Below, piece by piece: positions 1-8,623 of a stretch of DNA of 64,000 nt. Where the stretch lies: contig CABZMN010000006.1 of assembly GCA_902526825.1 (NCBI GenBank), positions 1 through 64,000 on the forward strand. The letters are read 5' to 3'. The notes beneath the pieces are model-generated. The model searched no databases and was not told where the DNA came from. It saw nothing but the letters and a program-made list of their open reading frames with translations. Source of the DNA: an uncultured Candidatus Actinomarina sp. (GTDB lineage: Bacteria > Actinomycetota > Acidimicrobiia > Actinomarinales > Actinomarinaceae). Each line of letters opens with the position of its first letter. Positions within the stretch are counted from its first letter, which is position 1. The position numbers and the translations under genes were made by a program.

Positions 1-1
1 T

Positions 2-634
2 ATTTATTTTAATAATGATATTCAATATGGATCAAAATTTATCATTAAAAGAATTTTAGATATTACATTAAGTTTAATTTTGTTGGTTCTTTTTTCACCC
101 TTTATAATCTTTATCTCCATATTAATTTTTATTAAAGATGGGCTTCCAATAGTGATAAAACAGGATCGAGTTGGTTTGCATGGAGAACAATTTAGTATGT
201 TTAAATTTAGGAGTATGAAAAATGATTCACATGAACTGCGAAAAGAATTGTCCAATTTGAATAAAAGAAAAGGTCCTTTATTCAAAATTCAAAATGATCC
301 AAGAATTTTGTCCGGTCTCAGTTTTATAAGAGAAATGAGCCTAGATGAAATACCTCAATTACTTAATGTTCTTAGGGGTGAAATGTCTATAGTTGGACCA
401 AGACCTTTGTTTGATGATGATACAAAAATGTTTGATACTAATTACATGAGACGCTTGAATGTTATGCCGGGAATAACAGGATTGCTACAAATAAATGAAA
501 GGAATGCTGTTGATTTTAAAACTTGGTATAAATATGACATTGAATATATTGAAAATTGGAGTTTATTTTTAGATTTAGAAATAATTCTTAAAACGCCTTT
601 TGCAATGTTTTCTAAAAAAATAAGAGGAATTTGA
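2..634 (+). CDS. Undecaprenyl-phosphate sugar-1-phosphate transferase (5' end outside window)
   Basis: This enzyme family transfers a sugar 1-phosphate from a nucleotide sugar to undecaprenyl phosphate at the inner membrane, which starts synthesis of a polysaccharide repeat unit. The frame is open from base 2, so the TTG at 80 used in the ORF track is internal: residues KRILDITLS and the following hydrophobic helix lie upstream of it. Family motifs seen are KFRSM, SLDEIPQLLNVLRGEMS and VGPRP. The visible part matches the catalytic half of WcaJ/PssY-like proteins; any N-terminal membrane or CoA-binding-like half would be outside. The polymerase-like protein and glycosyltransferases downstream support a role in exopolysaccharide or O-antigen-like assembly. 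Confidence 0.9.
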   Translation: MYFNNDIQYGSKFIIKRILDITLSLILLVLFSPFIIFISILIFIKDGLPIVIKQDRVGLHGEQFSMFKFRSMKNDSHELRKELSNLNKRKGPLFKIQNDPRILSGLSFIREMSLDEIPQLLNVLRGEMSIVGPRPLFDDDTKMFDTNYMRRLNVMPGITGLLQINERNAVDFKTWYKYDIEYIENWSLFLDLEIILKTPFAMFSKKIRGI

Positions 635-636
635 AG

Positions 637-709
637 TGGGTCGGGTGGGAATCGAACCCACGACCTTGAGCTTAAAAGGCTCCTGCTCTACCAATTGAGC
701 TACCGACCC
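637..709 (-). tRNA. tRNA-Lys (anticodon TTT)
   Basis: Read on the minus strand, a 73-base cloverleaf can be drawn. The acceptor stem is GGGTCGG/CCGACCC, the D arm contains AGCTCAATTGGTAGAGC, the anticodon loop is CTTTTAA and the T arm is GTGGGTTCGATTCCCAC. Anticodon TTT gives lysine. CCA is not encoded. It lies two bases after the stop of the sugar transferase on the opposite strand. Confidence 0.97.
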
Positions 710-748
710 TGACATACTATATTACATTAAATTAATAGTAAAACTTTA

Positions 749-940
749 TTATTCTTCCTCTTTAAGTGAAGTGTCTGAAAAGCTTAATTTAATTTTACTC
801 ATATAGTCTTTCAATAATTTTTCTATATCATCAATGTCAACGTTTTCTTTTTTTATAAAACTTATTTCTTTAAGTAAATTATCAAATAAAGATTCAATTT
901 CTTCTGATTTTTTATTAATTTGTTCGTTAATTTCATTCAT
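749..940 (-). CDS. Small acidic coiled-coil protein, function unknown
   Basis: This 63-residue protein is rich in Glu, Lys, Ile and Leu and looks almost wholly helical, with heptad-like spacing of hydrophobic residues (EINEQINKKSEEIESLFDNLL). It has no signal peptide, membrane segment or cysteine. It starts 9 bases after the end of the MpaB-like oxygenase gene on the same strand, so the two are probably co-transcribed. I do not recognise a family. Its size and helical character are compatible with a small subunit or assembly partner, but nothing proves that. Confidence 0.6.
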   Translation of the reverse strand: MNEINEQINKKSEEIESLFDNLLKEISFIKKENVDIDDIEKLLKDYMSKIKLSFSDTSLKEEE

Positions 941-949
941 AGCTTTATT

Positions 950-1792
950 TTATATATTAGCTTTGTCAGAAAATTTCAACTCAGGGTTCTTTGAAAGCCT
1001 TTGTTTTGCCCATCTTGCAGGAGGTATTAATCTAAAAAAAGGTGGTAGGAAAGGTCTTGTTGTCTTTAACATTAACAAATTAAATCTTAAAATAATTTGT
1101 TTTAGCTTATTAGTTTTAATTCCATAAACATTCTTGAATTCATCAGGAAGAGTATGAAATGCAGTAAATGAAATAAATGGCCATATAGGTTTAATATGTT
1201 TTGGGACTGGACCCCCTGCAATGATATCGTATACGTCCTTAGCAACGTCTGTAAGGAGCAAATAATTTGCTTCTTTACTTTTTTTGGCTACCCAGTTTTT
1301 TAAATCTTCGTGAGTTTTAGGCATTTTATCGATATCAATCAGGACTAATTTAGCAGACAGAATATTTTCTTCGTGATATGTATCTTTCTCTTCTTTAGTC
1401 AGTTTTCTAACAGTTTTTTCATAAAAATATATAGATGAGAGTTGTAAACATGCATGAACCCAAAGAAGTTGTTCGTGATCAAGCGCATCATAATATCCTC
1501 CAGTTATTTCGTCTTCACCATTTATTACCTCATGTAATTTGTTGATTCTTGTAGCACTGTCATTTGCTTCCTCAATTGTTCCAAAGGTAACAGAATTTTG
1601 GAGAGAAAGAGTGCGTATAAGTCTCTTCCATGGGTCTCGTTGATAAAAAGATGTTTGTCTTGCACCAGCAGCGATTAATGGGTGTGCTGCATGCATAAGT
1701 AAAGCTCTAGCCCCACCAAAAAGAACTGTTATTTCCTTATTAACTTTCCACATCATTGAATTAGGACCAAAATGTCCGGGGTCGCCATTCAT
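950..1792 (-). CDS. Oxygenase MpaB / rubber-oxygenase (DUF2236) family protein
   Basis: The protein belongs to the DUF2236 family, which includes the latex-clearing rubber oxygenase Lcp and fungal MpaB. Characterised members are b-type haem oxygenases that cleave isoprenoid chains. The N-terminal signature is clear: DPGHFGPNSMMWKV followed by GGARALLMHAAHPLIAAGARQ, with the conserved His residues, then a DPWKRLIRT segment. I start at ATG 1792 because family members begin a few residues before DPG; the ORF track starts nine residues earlier at a TTG. The length (about 280) is normal for the family. The substrate is unknown. The gene heads a probable two-gene unit with the small helical protein downstream. 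Confidence 0.85.
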   Translation of the reverse strand: MNGDPGHFGPNSMMWKVNKEITVLFGGARALLMHAAHPLIAAGARQTSFYQRDPWKRLIRTLSLQNSVTFGTIEEANDSATRINKLHEVINGEDEITGGYYDALDHEQLLWVHACLQLSSIYFYEKTVRKLTKEEKDTYHEENILSAKLVLIDIDKMPKTHEDLKNWVAKKSKEANYLLLTDVAKDVYDIIAGGPVPKHIKPIWPFISFTAFHTLPDEFKNVYGIKTNKLKQIILRFNLLMLKTTRPFLPPFFRLIPPARWAKQRLSKNPELKFSDKANI

Positions 1793-1887
1793 AAAATATA
1801 TAATATTCAATCTATGCAATATCAGGAAATTATGATGGTTAAAATTACCTTATATTTAAGTTAAAAATTAAGAGATAATAATACTGT

Positions 1888-2220
1888 ATGGATAGCGATA
1901 TTTTTAATATATGTGGAGAATCTGATTTATTACCAGAGCTCGAAAAAATACAAAGCGACCCAAACTTTGTATTTGCACCAGATCCAAATTTTAATCCCAT
2001 AACATTATTTAATGAGATAGGTGATACGATCATGGTTAATTCATGGATTGAATGTGCAAATTATGTAAATGGTGGATGGGTAAATAATATTGTAGAGACT
2101 GGAAACTATGAAAGAAATCTATTCTTTGGTTTGTCAATATTAACTTTTGTATTATTCATTCCTGAAATTTTAAAATATTTGAATCGATTTTTAAATAGAA
2201 AAAAGGAGAAAATATCTTAA
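1888..2220 (+). CDS. Small membrane-anchored protein resembling the N-terminal ectodomain of the next gene product
   Basis: This 110-residue protein has a polar N-terminal part with two cysteines, one transmembrane helix near residues 78-97 (FFGLSILTFVLFIPEIL) and a basic tail. The segment ECANYVNG followed by NIVETGN and the helix resembles SADYLNG, IVYIGTN and a helix in the large membrane protein encoded directly downstream. The two may therefore share an ectodomain-plus-helix unit. An AAGGAG sequence inside the 3' end (2203-2208) probably serves translation of the next gene. The function is unknown; the position suggests a part in polysaccharide polymerisation or export. Confidence 0.65.
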   Translation: MDSDIFNICGESDLLPELEKIQSDPNFVFAPDPNFNPITLFNEIGDTIMVNSWIECANYVNGGWVNNIVETGNYERNLFFGLSILTFVLFIPEILKYLNRFLNRKKEKIS

Positions 2221-2276
2221 AGAGTGAAACTACAATAAAGTTTGTTTTTCTTATCCTTCTTCTTTTTGTTCCTTGG

Positions 2277-4205
2277 ATGATAAATTCATCTGATAATTTA
2301 GATAATGTACCTACAATAAATAATGAAAATATTGGTGAATTTGAATCAAATGTTTGTGAATTTTCATTTTTTGAATTTTTAAGTAAAAATTTAAATAGTT
2401 CTTATTTTTTACAACTTGATAACCCTTCATCAATTAATTGTTTTGCAAAAATTAATAGCGCTGACTATTTGAATGGTAAAAACATTGTTTATATTGGAAC
2501 TAATTTAAACGTAGATATAATAATTCAGTCATTGTTCTGGTTACTACTTTTTTCAATTATTCCAAAAGACAAAAAGATAAGTAAATTAAACTTCAAAAAT
2601 TCTTCAATCTTTGTTACCGTACTTTTGCTTCTCTTGCATTTTGTTTCTGAAGAATCTTTTTATAATATGAATTCAAAAATATACTCATCAAGTCTCAAAG
2701 ATAATTATCAACTTTACTCAGTACTGCTTACATTTTTTATAGTTTTAAAACTTTTTTCAATTCTGGTGGAAACACGAATTAACAACATAATATACTATCT
2801 TCCAATACTTTTTGTTTTTCCCGGTACATACAACAGCAGTAACCTAAATGTAATTTATATATGCTTGATATTCATTGGTGTTTCAATAATGTTAAGAAAA
2901 AATGTCTACAAAATATTGGTAATTATTAACTTGATTATTACTTACCTATGGATAAGTTTCATAAATGAAGATATTTTATATTTTGATGTAGACAAATTAA
3001 AGGGTTTTAGTAGTTCTTCCTATAATCAAAATTCTATTTTCTATTGGTCCATGTCATTTTTGTTTGTTATTTTTGGATTTGTGTACATATGTAAAATATC
3101 TCTAAAAAATATTGAGCTTAATAAGTTAAAAATTAATTTTTTAGCTTCTGGAGTTTTGGTTGTCTTTTTCTCACTCATTTCAGCGGTTAGCCCTGTAATT
3201 AATTTTTTTACGTACTACTATCTCGGATTAAACAAAACTGCAAGTAAAACTTTCGATCCAGTTGCTGGAAATGCCTGGAGAGGAATAAGTTCTAGTGCGG
3301 AAGCAATTGGAGAATTTTATGCTTTTGTTATCCTATTTACAATTTTTACTTCTGTGTATAAAAAAATGAAATTAAGTCTTTTAGAGATATGTTTGCTTTT
3401 GATTAATTTATATGGACTTTATAAATCAAATAATTTTGCTGCGATGACTTCAATGTTGATTGTAATTCTGTTGTTCTTCATATTTTTAAATGTTCAAAGT
3501 AAAAATATAAAATATCCTTTATTTATTTTGACAATATTAATTTTTCCAATAATTTATTTTTCTTTTTTTAATTCTTATGATTTAGATGAATCTAGTAGAA
3601 AGATGATTAAAGAGGGATTTAATGTTTCAAATGTTGAGTATCTTGATAAAAATGAGTTTGGACGAACTCCTATCGATGACAATCGATTTTATGAAGTAAT
3701 TTTAAATAGTGATAGTAAAAGTAAAATTTCTACTTCTTTAAATTATTTAGTTGAAGAATATCACTTTAGTGAAAGAAATGGTATTCCAAATATTACAACA
3801 ATAATTAGTTCAATTGCTACACCAATAAATAGAAGTGAAAAATGGGGAATTTTTTTTGGTAAATATAATCCAAGCTTTAAAACTTTTCTCATTGGGACAG
3901 GGTCAATTAATTTAACAGATTACTATTTTGGTCATGCCTCAAAAGCAAATTTTGGCCTTATACTTCCACACTCATCAATATTTTCATATTTAATATTCTT
4001 TGGTATTTTAGGTTTGGTAGTTTTAATAGGTTTAATTTTTAGTAAGTTTTATTTAAATAAAAACAACACTTACTTTATTCTTCTCAATGTATATTTTTTA
4101 ATTAATTTACTAAAAAGTGATTCACTTCTTTATCTAAATTCATTCCTATTATTTATAATGCTTCTTAGTTCAAATAATTTATTTAAGTATTCTAAAGTCG
4201 AATGA
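2277..4205 (+). CDS. O-antigen polymerase/ligase-like membrane protein (Wzy/WaaL type)
   Basis: The protein has about 11-12 hydrophobic helices and a large polar loop at about residues 435-560. After the loop comes the hallmark of Wzy/WaaL-type proteins: LIGTGSINLTDYY, then a His, then LPHSSIFSYLIFFGILGLV. It probably polymerises or ligates lipid-linked glycan units outside the membrane. The ATG at 2277 is probably not the true start. The frame stays open upstream and encodes a strong signal/anchor helix (FVFLILLLFVP), and AAGGAG at 2203-2208 sits five bases before an in-frame ATC at 2214. No ATG, GTG or TTG occurs in that stretch. Its stop overlaps the next start (ATGA). Confidence 0.75.
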   Translation: MINSSDNLDNVPTINNENIGEFESNVCEFSFFEFLSKNLNSSYFLQLDNPSSINCFAKINSADYLNGKNIVYIGTNLNVDIIIQSLFWLLLFSIIPKDKKISKLNFKNSSIFVTVLLLLLHFVSEESFYNMNSKIYSSSLKDNYQLYSVLLTFFIVLKLFSILVETRINNIIYYLPILFVFPGTYNSSNLNVIYICLIFIGVSIMLRKNVYKILVIINLIITYLWISFINEDILYFDVDKLKGFSSSSYNQNSIFYWSMSFLFVIFGFVYICKISLKNIELNKLKINFLASGVLVVFFSLISAVSPVINFFTYYYLGLNKTASKTFDPVAGNAWRGISSSAEAIGEFYAFVILFTIFTSVYKKMKLSLLEICLLLINLYGLYKSNNFAAMTSMLIVILLFFIFLNVQSKNIKYPLFILTILIFPIIYFSFFNSYDLDESSRKMIKEGFNVSNVEYLDKNEFGRTPIDDNRFYEVILNSDSKSKISTSLNYLVEEYHFSERNGIPNITTIISSIATPINRSEKWGIFFGKYNPSFKTFLIGTGSINLTDYYFGHASKANFGLILPHSSIFSYLIFFGILGLVVLIGLIFSKFYLNKNNTYFILLNVYFLINLLKSDSLLYLNSFLLFIMLLSSNNLFKYSKVE

Positions 4206-5347
4206 ATAGTAAAAATAGGTTAGCATATGTAACTTATCAGAGTTTTCCAGCTGATACTGCAAATTCCTTGCAGACAATAACTAACATAATTGAGTTAACA
4301 AGGCTAGGGGTAAATGTTGAACTAGTTTTTCCAGAGAGAGATATTACTTGTTCAGATAATTTGGAAAAATTGAAAGAATTTTATAATTTCAATGATAATT
4401 TTAAAATTAGTATGCTCAAACATAACTTACCATTTAAAAAAATTGGTATCTTCGAAAAATTTATGTTTCACATAAGTCATTTTTTGTGGTCAAGACAAGC
4501 AGTGAAGTATATAAATAATAGAAAAAGTCATGATGTGTACCTTACAAGATCCGATTGGATTTTCTTCTTTTTAACAAGTAGTGGAAGGAATGTGATTTTT
4601 GAATGTCACCAACCTTCAAAAATAAGAAAATTAGTGCTAAAACGATGTTTGAAAAATGAAAATGCAAAGGTAATTTTTTTAAATAAAAAATTGTATTTAA
4701 CTTATAAAAAATATATTAAATTTGATAAAAATTCAATCATATTAGAGAACGGTTATAGAGAAAGTCTATTTGATAAGAAAATTTCAAAAAAAGAAAATCA
4801 GATGATTTTTGTTGGTCAGTTATTGAGATTTGGTTCAGGGAGAAATTTAGATTTTATAATCTCTTGTTTTGAAGATAAAAGTTTAAATAATTTTAATCTG
4901 AAAATAGTTGGAGGCCCTGTAGAGTATATTGAAATAATTAAGGAGAAAAAAGGAGGTATGATTCCAGATAATATAACTTTCTTAGGAAGGTTGGATCACA
5001 ATCAAACAGTTCAGGTAATGCTTGAATCAAATATCGGTATTCTCATTAACTCAAGCGAAAATATTCATTCCACAAAATTTACTTCTCCACTTAAATATTT
5101 TGAATATATGGCAGCACAACTGAAGATACTTGCAGTAGATTTTGAATCACATAGAGAGCTACCTTTTAGCGATAATATCTTATTTTTTGATGAGAATAAT
5201 AAGGCTTCTTTTATTGATGCAGTTAAAAAATTAAATAAAACTAAACCAATAGAAAAAGAAAAATACAATAATTTTTCTTTATCAAAAAGATCAAAAAAAA
5301 TAATTGAATTTGCACGCCTGGAGGGACTCGAACCCCCAACCCTCTGA
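4202..5347 (+). CDS. Glycosyltransferase family 4-like (GT-B fold)
   Basis: This is a GT-B enzyme that would add a sugar from a nucleotide donor to the lipid-linked glycan in the cytoplasm. The C-terminal domain is recognisable: FVGQLLRFGSGRN, LKIVGGP, NITFLGRLDHNQTVQ, then SPLKYFEYMAA, the usual donor-binding region. The N-terminal domain begins LAYVTYQSFPADTANSLQT, typical of family 4. The start overlaps the stop of the polymerase-like gene. The last 12 codons (ending LEGLEPPTL) run into the tRNA-Arg gene on the opposite strand, and the stop codon lies inside the tRNA. Either the protein really ends in tRNA antisense sequence or the natural end was lost. Confidence 0.85.
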   Translation: MNSKNRLAYVTYQSFPADTANSLQTITNIIELTRLGVNVELVFPERDITCSDNLEKLKEFYNFNDNFKISMLKHNLPFKKIGIFEKFMFHISHFLWSRQAVKYINNRKSHDVYLTRSDWIFFFLTSSGRNVIFECHQPSKIRKLVLKRCLKNENAKVIFLNKKLYLTYKKYIKFDKNSIILENGYRESLFDKKISKKENQMIFVGQLLRFGSGRNLDFIISCFEDKSLNNFNLKIVGGPVEYIEIIKEKKGGMIPDNITFLGRLDHNQTVQVMLESNIGILINSSENIHSTKFTSPLKYFEYMAAQLKILAVDFESHRELPFSDNILFFDENNKASFIDAVKKLNKTKPIEKEKYNNFSLSKRSKKIIEFARLEGLEPPTL

Positions 5348-5386
5348 TCCGAAGTCAGATGCTCTATCCAGTTGAGCCACAGGCGC
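5313..5386 (-). tRNA. tRNA-Arg (anticodon TCG)
   Basis: On the minus strand a 74-base cloverleaf is seen. The acceptor stem is GCGCCTG with CAGGCGT (one G-U pair), the anticodon stem-loop is TCTGA-CTTCGGA-TCAGA with anticodon TCG, and the T arm is GGGGGTTCGAGTCCCTC. CCA is not encoded. The 3' half overlaps the end of the plus-strand glycosyltransferase frame by about 35 bases. The arginyl-tRNA synthetase gene lies only about 770 bases away on the other strand. Confidence 0.97.
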
Positions 5387-5421
5387 AAAATATTTAAAAG
5401 TTTTATACAATATATATATTA

Positions 5422-6156
5422 ATGAAAAAACATTTAGTTTTAAATACCCAAATAAATGAGACGACTGTCGATAAGGTTGCAAATCTTTTGGTAAATGAAT
5501 CAAAACTAACAGTTGCTGTTTGTAATGCAAACTCCCTAGTTAGAGCATCTAAAAATAATAGAATAAATAAGGTTCTTAATGCATTTGACATATGTACACC
5601 AGATGGATTTCCCGTAGCATTAGCATCACGATTGTTGTACAAAAATGGTCAAAAAAGAGTGGATGGATTTAATTTGTTCAAAAAGACACTTGAAATAAGT
5701 GAGAATAAAGAAGTTACACACTATTTTTTTGGTAATAAAGAAGAAGTTGTTATGAAAATAATAAATAAGTTTGAAAAGTCGAATCCGAATACACAGATCA
5801 TAGGATATGTTTGTCCACCATACTTGGAAATTGATGAACTTTTAGATGAACAATATATTAAAGAAATCATAGAGATACAGCCAAGTATTGTCTGGGTATC
5901 TTTAGGTTTTCCTAAACAAGAACTTTTTATAAATGAATTAAAAAATAAATATAATTTTAATTCAAACCTTGTTGGAATAGGTTTTACTTTTGACTGGATT
6001 TCAGGAACAAAATTTAAAGCTCCTGAAATGCTGGCAAATATAGGAATGGAGTGGATATTTAGACTTGTTCAGGAACCAAGAAGATTACTTAAACGCTATT
6101 TGATCGATAACTATTTATTTATACTTTATTTTATAAAACAATACAAAAATAAATAA
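5422..6156 (+). CDS. WecG/TagA/CpsF family glycosyltransferase (GT26)
   Basis: Family members add N-acetylmannosamine-type or related sugars to a polyprenyl-linked acceptor. Typical motifs are present: VCNANSLVRA near residue 35, DICTPDGFPVALASRLL, then RVDG, and late in the protein SLGFPKQE and GIGFTFDWISG. The C-terminal basic stretch (EPRRLLKRYLIDN) is the usual membrane-association tail. The length of 244 fits the family. The gene follows the tRNA-Arg gene by 35 bases and closes the exopolysaccharide set. The argS start follows its TAA with no gap, so the two are translationally linked. Confidence 0.93.
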   Translation: MKKHLVLNTQINETTVDKVANLLVNESKLTVAVCNANSLVRASKNNRINKVLNAFDICTPDGFPVALASRLLYKNGQKRVDGFNLFKKTLEISENKEVTHYFFGNKEEVVMKIINKFEKSNPNTQIIGYVCPPYLEIDELLDEQYIKEIIEIQPSIVWVSLGFPKQELFINELKNKYNFNSNLVGIGFTFDWISGTKFKAPEMLANIGMEWIFRLVQEPRRLLKRYLIDNYLFILYFIKQYKNK

Positions 6157-7794
6157 ATGTATCAACTTAAAAGCATAGTAAATAAACTAGAAGAAAATTT
6201 AAAAGAATTCAACATCTTCGAAAACGTTGATATAAAAATTTGCAATGAGCAAAAATATCAGTTTCAAATTAACAATTTTGTAAAGTACCAAAAACACGAA
6301 CAGATAAATGATATTATCACTTCAACAATTAAAATTATTGAAGAAACAGATATTATCAATTCATTTGAGGTATCCGATAAAAATTTCATAAATTTAGAGA
6401 TAAATATAAATAAATTTCAATATACATTCAAAAATATTAGAAAAGCCATAATGGTTGAAAATCAAAAGAATATAATTCTCGATTATGGTGGACCTAATAT
6501 TGGAAAACCTTTACATGTTGGTCATTTAAGATCATTAAATATAGGAAGGAGTCTATATAACATAAATAAATTGGTGGGGAATAAAGTAACCAGTGATATT
6601 CATCTGGGTGACTGGGGAATGCCAGTTGCTCAAATAATTAGTTATATGATTGTTCATAAAATAGATTTTGAAAAAATAACTATTGATGAATTAGAGAAAA
6701 TTTATCCTTTGTCATCTAGTTTATATAATGATCATGATGAATTTAAAGAATCTGCTCTTAAAATAAATAAAAAATTAAATGAAAACGATAAAGAAATAAT
6801 TGATCATTGGAGTAGGTTAAAGAATGTTTCGATAAAAGCAATAAATCAGACACTTGAAATACTTGGCCATAAATTTGACCTAATTCTTGGAGAAAGTGAT
6901 GTAAATTATTTAATTCCAGAAATGATTGAATCTCTATTGAAAAAGAAAAAAATAACTAACGATAATGGAGCTTACGTCGCAAGTTTAAATACAGATCCAA
7001 AGATATTAATAACAAAATCAGATGGTTCATACTTATACATAACGACAGATCTTGCAACAGTAATTAATCGAAAAGATAAAAATTTCGACACGGTGTTATA
7101 TGTGGTCGACAAAAGACAGTCATTACATTTTAATCAACTTTTTAAATGTATCGATTATTTTGGTTTTGACGATGCGAATTTTGAGCATATAGCATTCGGT
7201 ACTATAAATGACTCAATGGGAAATCCATTCAAGACAAGAGAGGGCGGGACAAAAAAATTAATTGACTTGTTTAAAGAAACTAAATATTACGTAAAAGATA
7301 TCAATAAGAATCTAGATGACCCAACAGTTAATAAATTAGCTAACACAATTCTTACTTTTAGTGATCTGATTACAAATAGAAAAACAGATTACAAATTTGA
7401 TTTAGAAAAATTTTCTAATATTAGTGGAAAAACAGGAATCTACGTTCAATATGCACTTGTAAGAGCTAAAAAATTATTGAATAAATCAAACTTAAAATTA
7501 GAAAAAGATTTTTATATAACAAAATTAGATGAAAAAGATTTAAACCTAATTTATAGTTTTATGAAATTTGAAATTTATTTTGAGCAAGCTTTAAATAATA
7601 GTGAACCACATCACCTTGCAGATTATCTATATGAATTATCAAATTTATATAATTCAATGTATCAAAGTGATAATATTTTAGAGAATAACGATCAGGAAAT
7701 TATGACTAATAAGTTGTTGGTTACCAGCTACTTTGTAGATTATTCGACATTGTTAATGGAGTCTTTAGGTATATTTCCAGTAGATGAAATGTAA
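6157..7794 (+). CDS. argS: Arginyl-tRNA synthetase
   Basis: This class I aminoacyl-tRNA synthetase charges tRNA-Arg. The N-terminal additional domain comes first. The HIGH-type motif then appears as GKPLHVGHLRS near residue 120, followed by HLGDWGMPVAQI, typical of ArgS. The region where many enzymes have KMSK reads FKTREGG, as in many ArgS proteins. A helical DALR anticodon-binding domain closes the protein (YVQYALVRAKKLL). The length of 545 is normal. It begins at the base after the stop of the glycosyltransferase gene. The tRNA-Arg(TCG) gene sits just upstream on the opposite strand. Confidence 0.96.
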   Translation: MYQLKSIVNKLEENLKEFNIFENVDIKICNEQKYQFQINNFVKYQKHEQINDIITSTIKIIEETDIINSFEVSDKNFINLEININKFQYTFKNIRKAIMVENQKNIILDYGGPNIGKPLHVGHLRSLNIGRSLYNINKLVGNKVTSDIHLGDWGMPVAQIISYMIVHKIDFEKITIDELEKIYPLSSSLYNDHDEFKESALKINKKLNENDKEIIDHWSRLKNVSIKAINQTLEILGHKFDLILGESDVNYLIPEMIESLLKKKKITNDNGAYVASLNTDPKILITKSDGSYLYITTDLATVINRKDKNFDTVLYVVDKRQSLHFNQLFKCIDYFGFDDANFEHIAFGTINDSMGNPFKTREGGTKKLIDLFKETKYYVKDINKNLDDPTVNKLANTILTFSDLITNRKTDYKFDLEKFSNISGKTGIYVQYALVRAKKLLNKSNLKLEKDFYITKLDEKDLNLIYSFMKFEIYFEQALNNSEPHHLADYLYELSNLYNSMYQSDNILENNDQEIMTNKLLVTSYFVDYSTLLMESLGIFPVDEM

Positions 7795-7800
7795 ATTTTC

Positions 7801-8343
7801 TTATAAAAATATTTGAGAGGACATTACCCAAAGGAATAAAACAACACTGTATGATACTGAATCCTTTAGGTCAATAGTTCTTAACAAATTATGCTGTAAA
7901 AACAAAACTAGAGGTACTGCTATAAAGCCAGAAAATGAAACAGCTTTACCAATATCAATTACATCGCTTACTATTTTTGATTGTGGGTCAATAAAGAATT
8001 GAAAAAAAATAAGAAAAAAGAGAGAGGTAAATATAGCAATAATAATATTTGTAATGAGGTCTCGAAATGAAGAATTATATATTTTGAAAATATTCAAAAA
8101 CTCAACAGGAATAAATAAAACAAAGAGCGATACACAGAAAAGAATTAAAAACCAAAATAATCCTTGTGCGTTCCATGTAATTACTTGTTGTTCGATAATA
8201 CCTATAGATTCCATAAGAAGATATACAGAGTAACCAAGGTAAATTGAACCTAATGAAAATAGATACAATCCAAACATACTAAACATGTGCTTTTTCTGAA
8301 AATTTATATTTGTTATTTGATTATTCATATTTTCATAATTCAT
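7801..8343 (-). CDS. Five-helix membrane protein, function unknown
   Basis: This 180-residue protein has about five hydrophobic helices (roughly residues 20-40, 55-76, 88-112, 130-150 and 160-179) and a short polar N-terminus. No catalytic or metal-binding motif stands out and I do not recognise a family. It converges on argS, with six bases between the two stop codons, and its start lies close to the divergent Nfu_N-like gene. Confidence 0.6.
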   Translation of the reverse strand: MNYENMNNQITNINFQKKHMFSMFGLYLFSLGSIYLGYSVYLLMESIGIIEQQVITWNAQGLFWFLILFCVSLFVLFIPVEFLNIFKIYNSSFRDLITNIIIAIFTSLFFLIFFQFFIDPQSKIVSDVIDIGKAVSFSGFIAVPLVLFLQHNLLRTIDLKDSVSYSVVLFLWVMSSQIFL

Positions 8344-8387
8344 ACTGTCATATAATAATGTTTTTTATATTAAAGTTAATTATAAAT

Positions 8388-8621
8388 ATGGAATTAATAG
8401 ACACACCCAACCCTAATGCTAAAAAAGTGCTAGCTAAGAATATATCACCTTCTAATTTCCATAATGAAAATACCCAATCTTCCATTTCTAAACAATTAAA
8501 AAACATTGAAGGTGTTACATCAACTTTTTTTGGTCCTGATTTTATAACAATTACAAAAGGTGAGAATGTGAGCTGGGAGACCATAAATCAAGATATTATC
8601 AACATATTTGATAAACTGTAA
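8388..8621 (+). CDS. Stand-alone Nfu/NifU N-terminal domain protein
   Basis: The 77-residue product matches the Nfu N-terminal domain: it starts with the TPNPNAKKVLA signature and continues with NIEGVTSTFFGPDFITITK. In full-length Nfu scaffold proteins this domain precedes a CxxC iron-sulfur domain; here the second domain is missing and there is no cysteine. I choose ATG 8388 over the track start at 8310 because the signature begins five residues after it. The next gene follows after two bases. Stand-alone Nfu_N proteins are known in other bacteria; the role here is probably accessory to Fe-S delivery, which is inference. Confidence 0.8.
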   Translation: MELIDTPNPNAKKVLAKNISPSNFHNENTQSSISKQLKNIEGVTSTFFGPDFITITKGENVSWETINQDIINIFDKL

Positions 8622-8623
8622 AC

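Noticed and set aside
637-709. tRNA genes as phage or island attachment sites
   Set aside because: No integrase, no partial tRNA repeats and no phage-like genes are seen near either tRNA.
5065-5642. ORFs 5065-5388, 5291-5530 and 5403-5642 on the minus strand
   Set aside because: They overlap the tRNA-Arg gene and two clear glycosyltransferase genes; the peptides APVAQLDRASDFGSEGWGFESL and similar are well-known tRNA-derived artefacts.
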